46,109 bases of DNA, from the NCBI RefSeq assembly GCF_034432235.1, contig NZ_DAOUCJ010000052.1:1-46109 (forward strand), written 5' to 3'. Shown in pieces: positions 39,206 through 46,109 of the stretch. Source of the DNA: Thermoflexus sp. Lineage in GTDB: Bacteria; Chloroflexota; Anaerolineae; Thermoflexales; Thermoflexaceae. Position numbers and translations under genes: made by a program. Positions within the stretch are counted from its first letter, which is position 1. Every line of letters begins with the position of its first letter. Below the pieces are notes generated by a model. It worked only from the letters and a program-made list of their open reading frames with translations. It did no database searches and was not told the DNA's origin.

Positions 39206-39694
39206 ATGCGAAGGATCTGGACGCTGGGGCTGGCGTGGATCGGTCTGGTCGGATGCCTGAGCGGGGGTGGGGGAACGCCTGCCCCTATCCCCACGCGCCC
39301 GACGGAGACACCGACCGCTTCGCCGGTGGCGATCGGAACGCCGGCCCCCCCACCGACATGGACCTCCACGCCGGCCCCAACTCCGACGGCGACCGGGACG
39401 TCGACGCCGCGCCCGCGGGCGGCGCTCTATAACTTCGTCCTGCCGGGCTGACCGGTGTGCGCCCGCAACACGCGCCTCGTGCAGGCGCTGCGACCACGGT
39501 ATGAGAGCGATGTGGATTTCTTCGAGGTGCGGGCGGACACGCGGGAAGGTCAGGCCCTCCTGGCCCGGTTCGGGATGCCCGGCACCCATGGCCTGGTGGT
39601 CCTGGACCGCCAGGGACAGGTGATCTGGCGCAGCTTCGGCCACGATGCGACGCCGGAAACGGTGGAGGCCATTCTGCAGCAGGCGATCCGGTAG
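39206..39694 (+). CDS. Thioredoxin-like lipoprotein, probable selenoprotein (UxxC; TGA at 39449-39451 read as Sec)
   Basis: A protein of 162 residues if the TGA is read as Sec82. The ATG at 39206 is preceded by AAAGGGGG. The signal has a lipobox (IGLVGC, lipid Cys17), then a Pro/Thr linker to about residue 68, then a thioredoxin fold: AALYNFVLPG, then the TGA, then PVCARNTRLVQAL, with the second half VDFFEVRADTREG and LVVLDRQGQVIWRSFGHD. The TGA replaces the first Cys of the CxxC motif, giving U-P-V-C, the typical place of Sec in redox selenoproteins. The downstream hairpin meets bacterial SECIS rules. The frame is the same before and after the TGA. The part after it lacks its own start or ribosome-binding site. 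It may reduce or carry copper or a thiol in the envelope. A nonsense mutation is the alternative. Confidence 0.8.
39472..39488 (+). promoter_or_regulatory. Candidate bacterial SECIS hairpin
   Basis: GCGCCT (39472-39477) pairs with AGGCGC (39483-39488) around loop CGTGC. The loop starts 27 nt after the TGA and has G as its second base. Bacterial SECIS usually need an apical loop 16-37 nt downstream of UGA with a G in the first two loop positions. Predicted by eye only. Confidence 0.6.
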
Positions 39695-39764
39695 GCGTAG
39701 GGGACCAGGGCGATCGGTCGGTCTTCCCGATGCGCTGCAGTGGCACCAAGGAGGTGAACATTCC

Positions 39765-42200
39765 ATGACCACTTCGACGCGGGAAGTAGTGCTTCCCATT
39801 ATCGGCATGACCTGTGCGAACTGCGCCCGGACGGTGGAGCGGGCCCTGAAGCGCATGCCCGGGGTGCTGGAGGCTTCGGTGAATTTCGCCGCCGAACAGG
39901 CGGTCGTGCTGCTGGATCCCTCGGCCGCGGATATCCGCCAGGCCGTCCAGCAGGTCCGGGCGGCCGGCTACGATGTGGCCACCGCCACAGTGGAGCTGCC
40001 GATCCTGGGGATGACCTGTGCGAACTGCGCCCGCACCATCGAGCGCGCCCTCCATCGGGTTCCGGGGGTGCTGGAGGCCACGGTTAACCTGGCGGCGGAA
40101 CGCGCCCGCATCACTTATGTGGTGGGCGTGGCCTCGATCCGCGATCTGATCCAGGCGGTTCGGGAGGCCGGTTACGATGTGGTGGAGGCGGCCGGAGGGC
40201 TGGAAGAGGCCGGGATGGATGCGGAGCAGGCGGCCCGCGAGGCGGAGCTGGCCCGTCAGCGCCGTCGCTTCCTGTGGGGGTTGATCTTCACGCTCCCCAC
40301 GTTCTGGCTGAGCATGCAGTTCGATCTGCTCCACAACGTGATGCCCGGGATGGCCCGGCCGCTCCTTCTGGACTGGCTGCTCCTCTTCCTCAGCACGCCG
40401 GTGCAGTTCGGAGTGGGATGGGATTTCTATCGAGGGGCTTATCGGGCTCTGCGGCTGGGAACCGCCAACATGGACGTGCTGGTCGCCCTGGGCACTTCGG
40501 CGGCCTATTTCTACAGCCTGGCGGTTACCCTGGCCCTCACCCTGGGCAGCACGGCGCTGGGCCGTTACACCTATTTCGAAACCGCCGCGGTCATCATCAC
40601 CCTGATCGTTCTGGGGAAGTATCTGGAGGCGCGAGCCAAAGGGCGGGCCGGCGAGGCGATCCGCGCCCTGATGGCATTGCAGCCGGAACGGGCCCGCGTG
40701 CTGCGGGACGGCCGGGAGATCGAGATCCCGGCCGCCGAGGTCCGGGTGGGAGATCTCCTCATCGTTCGACCGGGGGAGCGCATCCCGGCGGATGGGATCG
40801 TCCTGGAAGGACGATCGGCAGTCGATGAGTCCATGATGACCGGGGAGTCCCTTCCGGTGGAGAAGGGCCCGGGCGATCGGGTGCTGGGTGGGACGGTGAA
40901 CCAGCACGGTCTGCTGAAGATCGAGGCCACTCACGTGGGGCGGGATACCGTGCTGGCCGGGATCATCCGGCTGGTCCGGGAGGCCCAGGGGAGCAAAGCC
41001 CCAATCCAGCGGCTGGCCGACCAGGTCTCGGCGGTCTTCGTTCCTCTGGTGATCGCCATCGCCGCCCTGACCTTCCTGGGCTGGCTCCTCATCGGCGGGG
41101 CCGGCTTCACCCGGGCCATGGTCAATGCCATCGCCGTCCTGGTGGTGGCCTGCCCGTGCGCCATGGGGCTGGCCACGCCCACCGCGATTATGGTGGGAAC
41201 AGGCCGGGGGGCGACGATGGGGATCCTCTTCCGCAGCGCCCGGGCCCTGGAGCAGCTGGGGAGGGTCACCATGGTCGCTCTGGATAAGACCGGCACCCTC
41301 ACCCAGGGCCGGCCGGTGGTGACCGAAGTGATCCCCCGCGCGGGCTGGACCCCCGAGGATGTCCTGGCCCTGGCCGCCAGTGTGGAGCAGGGGAGCGAGC
41401 ATCCGCTGGCCGTGGCCGTGGTGGAAGCCGCCCGAGCCCGAGGGCTCGCCCTGGAGAAGCTGGCCGGGTTCTCGGCGTTGCCCGGCCGGGGAGTGGTGGC
41501 CCACCGGAATGGAAACGTGGTCCGGGTGGGTAAGGTCTCGTGGCTCCAGGCGGAGGGGGTGACGCTGGAGGAACTGGGCGAAGCGGCGCGCGCCCTTCAG
41601 GAGAAGGGCCGGACGACCATGCTGGTCGCCCAGGATGGAGAGGCGATCGGATTGATCGCCCTGGCGGATACGTTAAAGCCGGAAGCGGCGGAGGCCATCG
41701 CGGCGCTGCATCGGCTGGGCGTGCAAACCGCGATGATCACCGGGGATAACCGGCGAACCGCGGAGGCGATCGCCCAGCAGGTCGGCATCGACCGGGTCTT
41801 CGCGGAGGTCCTGCCCGCCGATAAGGCCGAGATCGTCCGCCAGCTGCAGGGGGAAGGCCATCGGGTCGCCATGGTCGGGGATGGGATCAATGATGCCCCG
41901 GCCCTCGCCCAGGCGGATGTGGGGATCGCGATGGGAACCGGCACGGCGGTGGCGATGGAGACGGCGGACGTCACGCTGATGCGGGGGGATCTGCGCCTGC
42001 TGCCTCAGGCGATCCGGCTCTCGCGGGGGACGATGCGGACGATCCGCCAGAATCTGTTCTGGGCGTTCTTCTACAATGTGATCCTGATCCCCGTGGCAGC
42101 GCTGGGCCTGCTGCATCCGATGATGGCGGCCGGGGCCATGGCGTTCTCTTCCATCTTCGTCGTAACCAACTCGCTGCGCCTGCGCGGGTTCCGGGTGTAG
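39765..42200 (+). CDS. copA: Cu(I)-exporting P-type ATPase CopA with two N-terminal HMA domains
   Basis: A protein of 811 residues, a P1B-1 ATPase. Two HMA domains each carry GMTCANC (C17/C20 and C85/C88). The membrane copper site is CPC at C463-P-C465 (ACPCAMGLATP). The phosphorylated Asp507 lies in DKTGTLTQG. TGES is in MMTGESLPVEKG, and GDGINDAPALAQADVGIAMG is the hinge. The C-terminal helices contain the YN and MxxSS motifs (FYNVILIP, MAFSSIFVVTNS) of Cu(I) pumps. It expels Cu(I), fed by CopZ. The ATG at 39765 follows a strong AAGGAGGTGA by eight bases. It begins 70 bp after the selenoprotein-like gene, and the DUF411 gene follows 124 bp after its stop. Confidence 0.97.
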   Translation: MTTSTREVVLPIIGMTCANCARTVERALKRMPGVLEASVNFAAEQAVVLLDPSAADIRQAVQQVRAAGYDVATATVELPILGMTCANCARTIERALHRVPGVLEATVNLAAERARITYVVGVASIRDLIQAVREAGYDVVEAAGGLEEAGMDAEQAAREAELARQRRRFLWGLIFTLPTFWLSMQFDLLHNVMPGMARPLLLDWLLLFLSTPVQFGVGWDFYRGAYRALRLGTANMDVLVALGTSAAYFYSLAVTLALTLGSTALGRYTYFETAAVIITLIVLGKYLEARAKGRAGEAIRALMALQPERARVLRDGREIEIPAAEVRVGDLLIVRPGERIPADGIVLEGRSAVDESMMTGESLPVEKGPGDRVLGGTVNQHGLLKIEATHVGRDTVLAGIIRLVREAQGSKAPIQRLADQVSAVFVPLVIAIAALTFLGWLLIGGAGFTRAMVNAIAVLVVACPCAMGLATPTAIMVGTGRGATMGILFRSARALEQLGRVTMVALDKTGTLTQGRPVVTEVIPRAGWTPEDVLALAASVEQGSEHPLAVAVVEAARARGLALEKLAGFSALPGRGVVAHRNGNVVRVGKVSWLQAEGVTLEELGEAARALQEKGRTTMLVAQDGEAIGLIALADTLKPEAAEAIAALHRLGVQTAMITGDNRRTAEAIAQQVGIDRVFAEVLPADKAEIVRQLQGEGHRVAMVGDGINDAPALAQADVGIAMGTGTAVAMETADVTLMRGDLRLLPQAIRLSRGTMRTIRQNLFWAFFYNVILIPVAALGLLHPMMAAGAMAFSSIFVVTNSLRLRGFRV

Positions 42201-42324
42201 AGGCTGCCCCCGAGGAGGCCGCGAATCCGCGAATGGGGAGGATGCAGCGCGTCGAGGAGTGGGCGCTCTCCGATTCGGTGCGCTCCGTGGCATAGTTCTG
42301 AGCAACGCTTCCCTGGAGGCAGCG

Positions 42325-42795
42325 ATGAGGCCTGGGCGAAAAGCGTTCCTGGGGATGCTGGCGATCATGTTCCTGATGGGCTGCCAGGGGTCCTTCTCAT
42401 CGGCCCAGCGGGACAGCCCTCTGGCGAAGGAAGGGGTGACGGTTTATCGCACCCCGAGTTGTGGATGCTGCGGCGAATACGTTCGGTATCTCCGGGATCA
42501 CGGAGTGACCGTCCATGTGATCGAACAGGATGATCTGACACGGCTGAAGCGACAGTGGGGGATCCCGGAGCCCATGTGGAGTTGCCACACCGCGCGGGTG
42601 GGCCCCTATGTGGTCGAGGGCCATGTGCCGCTGGAGGCGATCGCTCGCCTGTTGAGGGAACGCCCCGACGCCCGGGGGATCGCGCTCCCCGGCATGCCGT
42701 CCGGATCTCCCGGAATGGGGGGCGCCCGATCCGGTCCGCTGACGATCGATCTCCTCACCGTCGACGGCCAGGCCCATCCGTGGATGGAGTGGTGA
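42325..42795 (+). CDS. DUF411 (CopG-like) metal-binding lipoprotein
   Basis: A protein of 156 residues. The signal has a lipobox (IMFLMGC, lipid Cys20). VTVYRTPSCGCCGEYVRYLRDHG and then MWSCHTARVGPYVVEGHVPLEAI are diagnostic of DUF411, a family with a conserved CGCC redox/metal motif (here 46-49) and a third Cys in SCHT. Members sit beside copper resistance genes and are thought to bind copper in the envelope. The C-terminal GGARSGPLTIDLLTVDGQAHPW is family-typical. The ATG at 42325 follows GGAGGCAGCG. With csoR, copZ, the thioredoxin-like gene and copA it completes a copper homeostasis operon with two envelope lipoproteins. Confidence 0.9.
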   Translation: MRPGRKAFLGMLAIMFLMGCQGSFSSAQRDSPLAKEGVTVYRTPSCGCCGEYVRYLRDHGVTVHVIEQDDLTRLKRQWGIPEPMWSCHTARVGPYVVEGHVPLEAIARLLRERPDARGIALPGMPSGSPGMGGARSGPLTIDLLTVDGQAHPWMEW

Positions 42796-43189
42796 GACCC
42801 ACACAGCCCATGCGCAGGGTCTCCTCGGAGAGACCGAGGGATTTCCCCTTCCCCATGCGGCCTTTGGGGCCATGGGGGAGAAGCCACCCGCCCTCCCCGA
42901 TGCGAGCGGAACGGCGCAGTCCCTTCTTTTTCCCCTCTCCCCGGAAAAGGGGATTAAAATGTTAATAGAAGGGTCCGTGGAGGCTCTGGTCCCCGGTTGT
43001 TTCTCTATCTCTCCAGCTCTCCCCGCACCGGGAAGACGCGGAGCGGTGAGCGACTCCTCCCCCTCTCCTGCGCCGCTTTGCGGCCTGGGGGGAGGACCAT
43101 CATTTCCATAGGGAATCGAGAGGGTCCCTATCTGGAACTCCTCAATGAAGAGCGGTGGCCGGCCGGATGAGGGGAAAGGGGGAATGGCG
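42796..43189 (+). other. Intergenic region after the copper operon; weak hairpins, no gene
   Basis: About 390 bp. An imperfect inverted repeat (CCCCATG with CATGGGG) lies at 42853-42881 and may fold the end of the copper transcript. CCCC-ggaaaa-GGGG at about 42940-42953 could form a small hairpin followed by TTAAAATG. I see no real gene or promoter. Confidence 0.35.
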
Positions 43190-44248
43190 ATGGCGGAGGT
43201 TCGAACGCTGGCGGAGGTGCTGGATGCGCTGACACGGCCGGGCGAGCTCTATGAGCGGCTTCCGGATGGATCCGTGCGCTGTTACGCCTGCGGTCACCGC
43301 TGTCTGATCCGTCCGGGCCGCCGGGGGATCTGCCAGGTGCGCTTCAACCGGGACGGCACCCTCTACGTCCCGTGGGGGTATGTGGCCGCCCTCCAGGTGG
43401 ACCCCACGGAGAAGAAGCCTTTCTTCCACATCCTTCCCGGCTCCTATACCCTGACCTTCGGGATGCTGGGTTGCGATCTGCATTGCAGTTACTGTCAAAA
43501 CTGGCTAACCTCGCAGGCTCTTCGTGATCCAGCCGCGGGAGTGATGCCGGAGGAGGTCACCCCTGCTCAGCTGGTGGCGCTGGCGAAGCGGTATGGGGCG
43601 CAGCTGGTAGGGAGCTCCTATAACGAGCCGCTGATCACCTCGGAATGGGCAGTGGCGATCTTCCGGGAGGCCATCGCCCATGGCCTGCGCTGCGTCTACG
43701 TCTCGAACGGCAACCTCACCCGGGAGGTCCTGGAATATCTCCGGCCCTACCTGGTGGGCTACAAGATCGATCTCAAGAGCATGCGCGATAAGAACTACCG
43801 GGCCCTGGGGATGCCCCTCAAGAACGTCCTGGAGGGCATCCGCATGGTCTATGAGAGCGGCCTGTGGCTGGAGGTGGTCACCCTGGTGGTGCCGGGCTTT
43901 AACGATTCCGATGAAGAGCTGCGGGACGCGGCGGAGTTCCTGGCTTCCATCTCCCCGGATATCCCCTGGCATGTGACGGCCTTCCATCCAGATTACAAGA
44001 TGACCGATCGGGACTGGACCCCGGCGAAGACGCTGATCCGGGCGGCGGAGATCGGGAAGGCCGCCGGCCTGCGCTATGTTTACGCCGGCAACCTCCCGGG
44101 CCAGGTGGGGCCCTTCGAGAACACCTACTGCCCGAATTGCGATGCCCTCCTTATCGCCCGCCACGGGTTCCGGATCCTGGTGGATCATCTCAGCGGGCGA
44201 GGGACCTGCTACCGGTGTGGGACAGCGATCCCGGGCATCTGGCAGTGA
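43190..44248 (+). CDS. amrS: AmmeMemoRadiSam system radical SAM enzyme (AmrS)
   Basis: A protein of 352 residues. The N-terminal Cys-rich segment CYACGHRCLI with GRRGICQVRFN is followed by the radical SAM motif in GMLGCDLHCSYCQNW (C-x3-C-x2-C). YNEPLITSEWA, KIDLKSMRD, ALGMPLKN, AFHPDYKM and a final Cys cluster (YCPNC, CYRCG) match the AmrS group of the AMMECR1-MEMO1-radical SAM trio. The natural substrate is unproven in bacteria. The partner genes amrA and amrB are not seen here. I chose the ATG at 43190 because GGGGG lies seven bases upstream. An ATG two codons earlier is possible. It is followed by the FtsK-type gene after 24 bp. Confidence 0.92.
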   Translation: MAEVRTLAEVLDALTRPGELYERLPDGSVRCYACGHRCLIRPGRRGICQVRFNRDGTLYVPWGYVAALQVDPTEKKPFFHILPGSYTLTFGMLGCDLHCSYCQNWLTSQALRDPAAGVMPEEVTPAQLVALAKRYGAQLVGSSYNEPLITSEWAVAIFREAIAHGLRCVYVSNGNLTREVLEYLRPYLVGYKIDLKSMRDKNYRALGMPLKNVLEGIRMVYESGLWLEVVTLVVPGFNDSDEELRDAAEFLASISPDIPWHVTAFHPDYKMTDRDWTPAKTLIRAAEIGKAAGLRYVYAGNLPGQVGPFENTYCPNCDALLIARHGFRILVDHLSGRGTCYRCGTAIPGIWQ

Positions 44249-44272
44249 GAACGCCTCCGATGAAAGGGGCCC

Positions 44273-46109
44273 ATGGCCCGTCGACCAGCGGGCAGGCGGT
44301 TGCCTGAATTCTTCATGGAGACCAGGGGAGCGCGGACCGTGAGCCGTTCGAAGAAGCGTGCCGTTGCGGAGCGTCGGCGGACGAAAGGAGGGGCCCGGGA
44401 GAGAACATCTGGCGCCCGCCGGACGACCTCCTCAAAAGGTCCTCTGCGCTGGAGGCCTGCCCTCACGCTGGATCAGCAACTGGACCTGCTGGGCCTGATC
44501 CTGTTCCTGGGCGGGATCCTGGTGGCCTTCGGTTTGCTCGCCCCCCAGCGAATGCCCGGTCTGAGCTCCTTCCTTCTGGGTCTGATCCACGGGTTCGGGG
44601 GTGGGGTCTTCGCGTTCCCTCTGGGGCTGATCGCGGGCGGCGCCTGGCTGCTGGTTCGACGCTTTGAGCAGGTCCCCCAACCCCGCATGTCGCTCCTTTT
44701 GGGGCTGCTCCTGCTCTATGGATCGCTGTTGATGATCCTGGATGGACTGGGAGGGATGGGCGGGGCGGTGGGAGCGGCGCTGGTCCGGGGTCTGACGGAA
44801 AATCTGGGCCCCATCGGGGCATGGCTGGTCTGGCTGGGGATGATCGGGGCGGGCCTGATGGGAACCTTCCGGCTTTCGCCCGAACGCCCGCTGGAGTGGG
44901 GGATTCGAGGGCTGCGCCGGCTTCGAGACCTTCCGCCCGGCCGCTCCGCGGGCGAGGATCTCCCGATCCCCCTTCCCCAGCGGGCGGAACCCGCAGCTTC
45001 CTTCCCTCCTTCCGATCGATCCCCGCGCATCCTGGGGGAAACCGAGATCTCCGAGCATGCCCCGGAGGCCGTGCAGACCCCAGAGCTCCCCGGGGACCAG
45101 GAGGCGCCGTTGCAGATCGCCCCGGCGGGACCGAAATGGACCCTTCCCCGCCTGGAGGAAATCCTGGATCCCGAAGAAGAAGTGGAAATCGACGAAGCGG
45201 ATCTCCGGGAGAAGGCCCATATCATCGAAGAGACATTGCGCAGCCTGGGGGTCGAAGCCCGGGTAGTGGAGGTCCAGCGCGGGCCCACGGTGACCCTCTT
45301 CGGCCTGGAACCCGGCCAGATCTCCCGGGGAGGCCGCTCCACCCGGGTGAAGGTGGGGCAGATCGCGGCGCTGGCGGACGACCTGGCGCTGGCCCTCTCC
45401 GCCCGCGCGGTCCGGGTCCTGGCCCCTATCCCGGGCCGGGGCCTGGTGGGGATCGAGGTTCCCAACGAGCGGGCGGCCCTGGTTCGGTTGCGGGAAGTGA
45501 TGGAAAGCGAAGCCTATCGCGCGATGGCCTCCCCGCTGCGGCTGCCCCTCGGGCAAACGGTCTCCGGCGAGCCCCTGGTGGCCGATCTCACCGCTATGCC
45601 GCACCTTCTGATCGCGGGAGCGACCGGCTCCGGGAAATCCGTGGCCCTGAATGCGATCCTGGTCTCGCTGCTGTGCACGTGCACGCCGGATGATCTGCGA
45701 CTGATCCTCATCGATCCCAAGCGGGTCGAGCTGACACCCTATAACGGCATCCCGCATCTCTGGACCCCGGTGGTGGTGGAGATCGAGAAAGTGCCCCGGG
45801 TGCTCCAGGAGGCCATGCGGGAGATGGAGCGTCGATACCGTGTGTTCGCCGCCGTCGGCGCGCGCCACATCGCGGATTACAACCGGCGGGCGGAAGAGCG
45901 GGGCGAGCCCCGCATGCCGTATCTGGTCATCGTGGTGGATGAGCTGGCAGATCTGATGATCACCGCGCCGGAGGAAACCGAGCGGCGGATCACCCGGCTG
46001 GCGCAGATGGCGCGGGCGACGGGGATCCATCTGGTGATCGCCACCCAGCGCCCCAGCGTGGATGTGGTGACCGGATTGATCAAGGCCAACTTCCCGGCCC
46101 GCATCGCCT
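44273..46109 (+). CDS. ftsK: FtsK/SpoIIIE-family DNA translocase, N-terminal and motor part only
   Basis: The frame runs open to the window edge, about 612 codons. A basic N-terminus (RSKKRAVAERRRTKG) precedes about four helices (QLDLLGLILFLGGILVAFGLL, FLLGLIHGFGGG, LLLGLLLLYGSLLMIL, WLVWLGMIGAGLMG). A Pro/Glu-rich linker follows, then the alpha domain and the beta motor: Walker A AGATGSGKS, IDPKRVELTPYN, Walker B IVVDELADLM and QMARATGIHLVIATQRPS. It moves chromosome DNA to the septum and helps dimer resolution at dif. The C-terminal gamma domain is outside the window. Starts: ATG 44273 (AAAGGGG upstream), ATG 44315 or GTG 44339 (GGGGAG upstream). The true one is unclear. Confidence 0.93.
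   Translation, partial: MARRPAGRRLPEFFMETRGARTVSRSKKRAVAERRRTKGGARERTSGARRTTSSKGPLRWRPALTLDQQLDLLGLILFLGGILVAFGLLAPQRMPGLSSFLLGLIHGFGGGVFAFPLGLIAGGAWLLVRRFEQVPQPRMSLLLGLLLLYGSLLMILDGLGGMGGAVGAALVRGLTENLGPIGAWLVWLGMIGAGLMGTFRLSPERPLEWGIRGLRRLRDLPPGRSAGEDLPIPLPQRAEPAASFPPSDRSPRILGETEISEHAPEAVQTPELPGDQEAPLQIAPAGPKWTLPRLEEILDPEEEVEIDEADLREKAHIIEETLRSLGVEARVVEVQRGPTVTLFGLEPGQISRGGRSTRVKVGQIAALADDLALALSARAVRVLAPIPGRGLVGIEVPNERAALVRLREVMESEAYRAMASPLRLPLGQTVSGEPLVADLTAMPHLLIAGATGSGKSVALNAILVSLLCTCTPDDLRLILIDPKRVELTPYNGIPHLWTPVVVEIEKVPRVLQEAMREMERRYRVFAAVGARHIADYNRRAEERGEPRMPYLVIVVDELADLMITAPEETERRITRLAQMARATGIHLVIATQRPSVDVVTGLIKANFPARIA

Noticed and set aside
39455..39694. Separate small gene starting at the GTG after the TGA
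   Set aside because: No Shine-Dalgarno site. It would begin in the middle of a thioredoxin active-site helix. It is in the same frame as the signal-peptide part, so one gene read through TGA is more sensible.
39285..41504. A 739-codon minus-strand frame opposite copA
   Set aside because: His/Gly/Gln-rich composition with no domain. copA has complete P-type ATPase motifs in the other direction.
42872..43111. A 79-codon frame between the DUF411 and amrS genes
   Set aside because: Low-complexity Pro/Ser/Gly protein, no ribosome-binding site and no family similarity.
44432..46030. A 532-codon minus-strand frame at the right end
   Set aside because: Opposite the FtsK motor, which has Walker A and B. 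The frame is a compositional shadow.

Overview
The window looks like a high-GC, probably thermophilic member of the Chloroflexota (Anaerolineae/Thermoflexus-like). This is inferred from gene style: Pro/Thr-rich 'PTPTPT' linkers in exported proteins, GTG/TTG starts behind strong Shine-Dalgarno sites, and the family content. No ribosomal RNA is present to confirm it. About 50 protein genes, one tRNA-Leu(UAA), a decayed IS5-type element and several small repeats are supported.

Layout. 1-7.7 kb, minus strand: a compact run with an alpha-oxoamine synthase (serine-palmitoyltransferase-like), an FmdB zinc ribbon, an exported Ig-like protein, SbcD, SbcC, a DUF1385 membrane protein and the start of a membrane glycosyltransferase running off the left edge. 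8.2-11 kb, plus: rlmN, rpe and a ROK sugar kinase. 11-12.4 kb, minus: a tandem GNAT acetyltransferase and a V4R-domain gene with a probable frameshift. 12.7-15 kb, plus: an ECF sigma factor, a small membrane partner, and a KAS III (FabH-type) gene ending in a strong terminator. 15.05-21.4 kb: an accessory island bounded by two 105-bp direct repeats that copy the 3' end and terminator of the KAS III gene. It holds a broken IS5 element, a MITE-like element, a membrane protein, an exported protein split by an in-frame TGA, a NarL-type response regulator behind a paired palindromic operator, a decayed exported glycosidase-like gene, a histidine kinase and a truncated SARP/BTAD regulator. 21.5-23.9 kb, plus: an exported protein and a second ECF sigma/anti-sigma-like pair. 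24-28.5 kb, minus: aroB, alr, an unknown protein and an N6-adenine methyltransferase fused to a specificity-like domain. 28.9-31.1 kb, plus: an FAD amine/amino-acid oxidoreductase and a threonine-dehydratase-like enzyme. 31.1-32.6 kb, minus: an ABC-2 permease, a PNPOx-like protein and tRNA-Leu. 32.7-38.3 kb, plus: a membrane protein, two NAD-dependent epimerases, a DoxX protein and a GT39-like membrane protein. 38.5-42.8 kb, plus: a copper-homeostasis operon (csoR, copZ, a thioredoxin-like lipoprotein, copA, a DUF411 lipoprotein). 43.2-46.1 kb, plus: an AmmeMemoRadiSam radical SAM enzyme and the start of an FtsK/SpoIIIE translocase.

Most interesting result. The thioredoxin-like lipoprotein inside the copper operon is interrupted by a TGA exactly at the first cysteine of its CxxC motif (G-TGA-P-V-C), followed by a hairpin at the distance and with the loop G expected of a bacterial SECIS. 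I read it as a UxxC selenoprotein dedicated to copper handling. A standard gene caller would break it into two meaningless pieces. Second, a 26-32 bp near-perfect palindrome centred on CCTAGG occurs four times. One copy lies in frame inside a signal-anchor sequence and two replace pieces of the IS5 transposase, so it behaves as a small mobile element. Third is the 105-bp repeat-bounded island itself.
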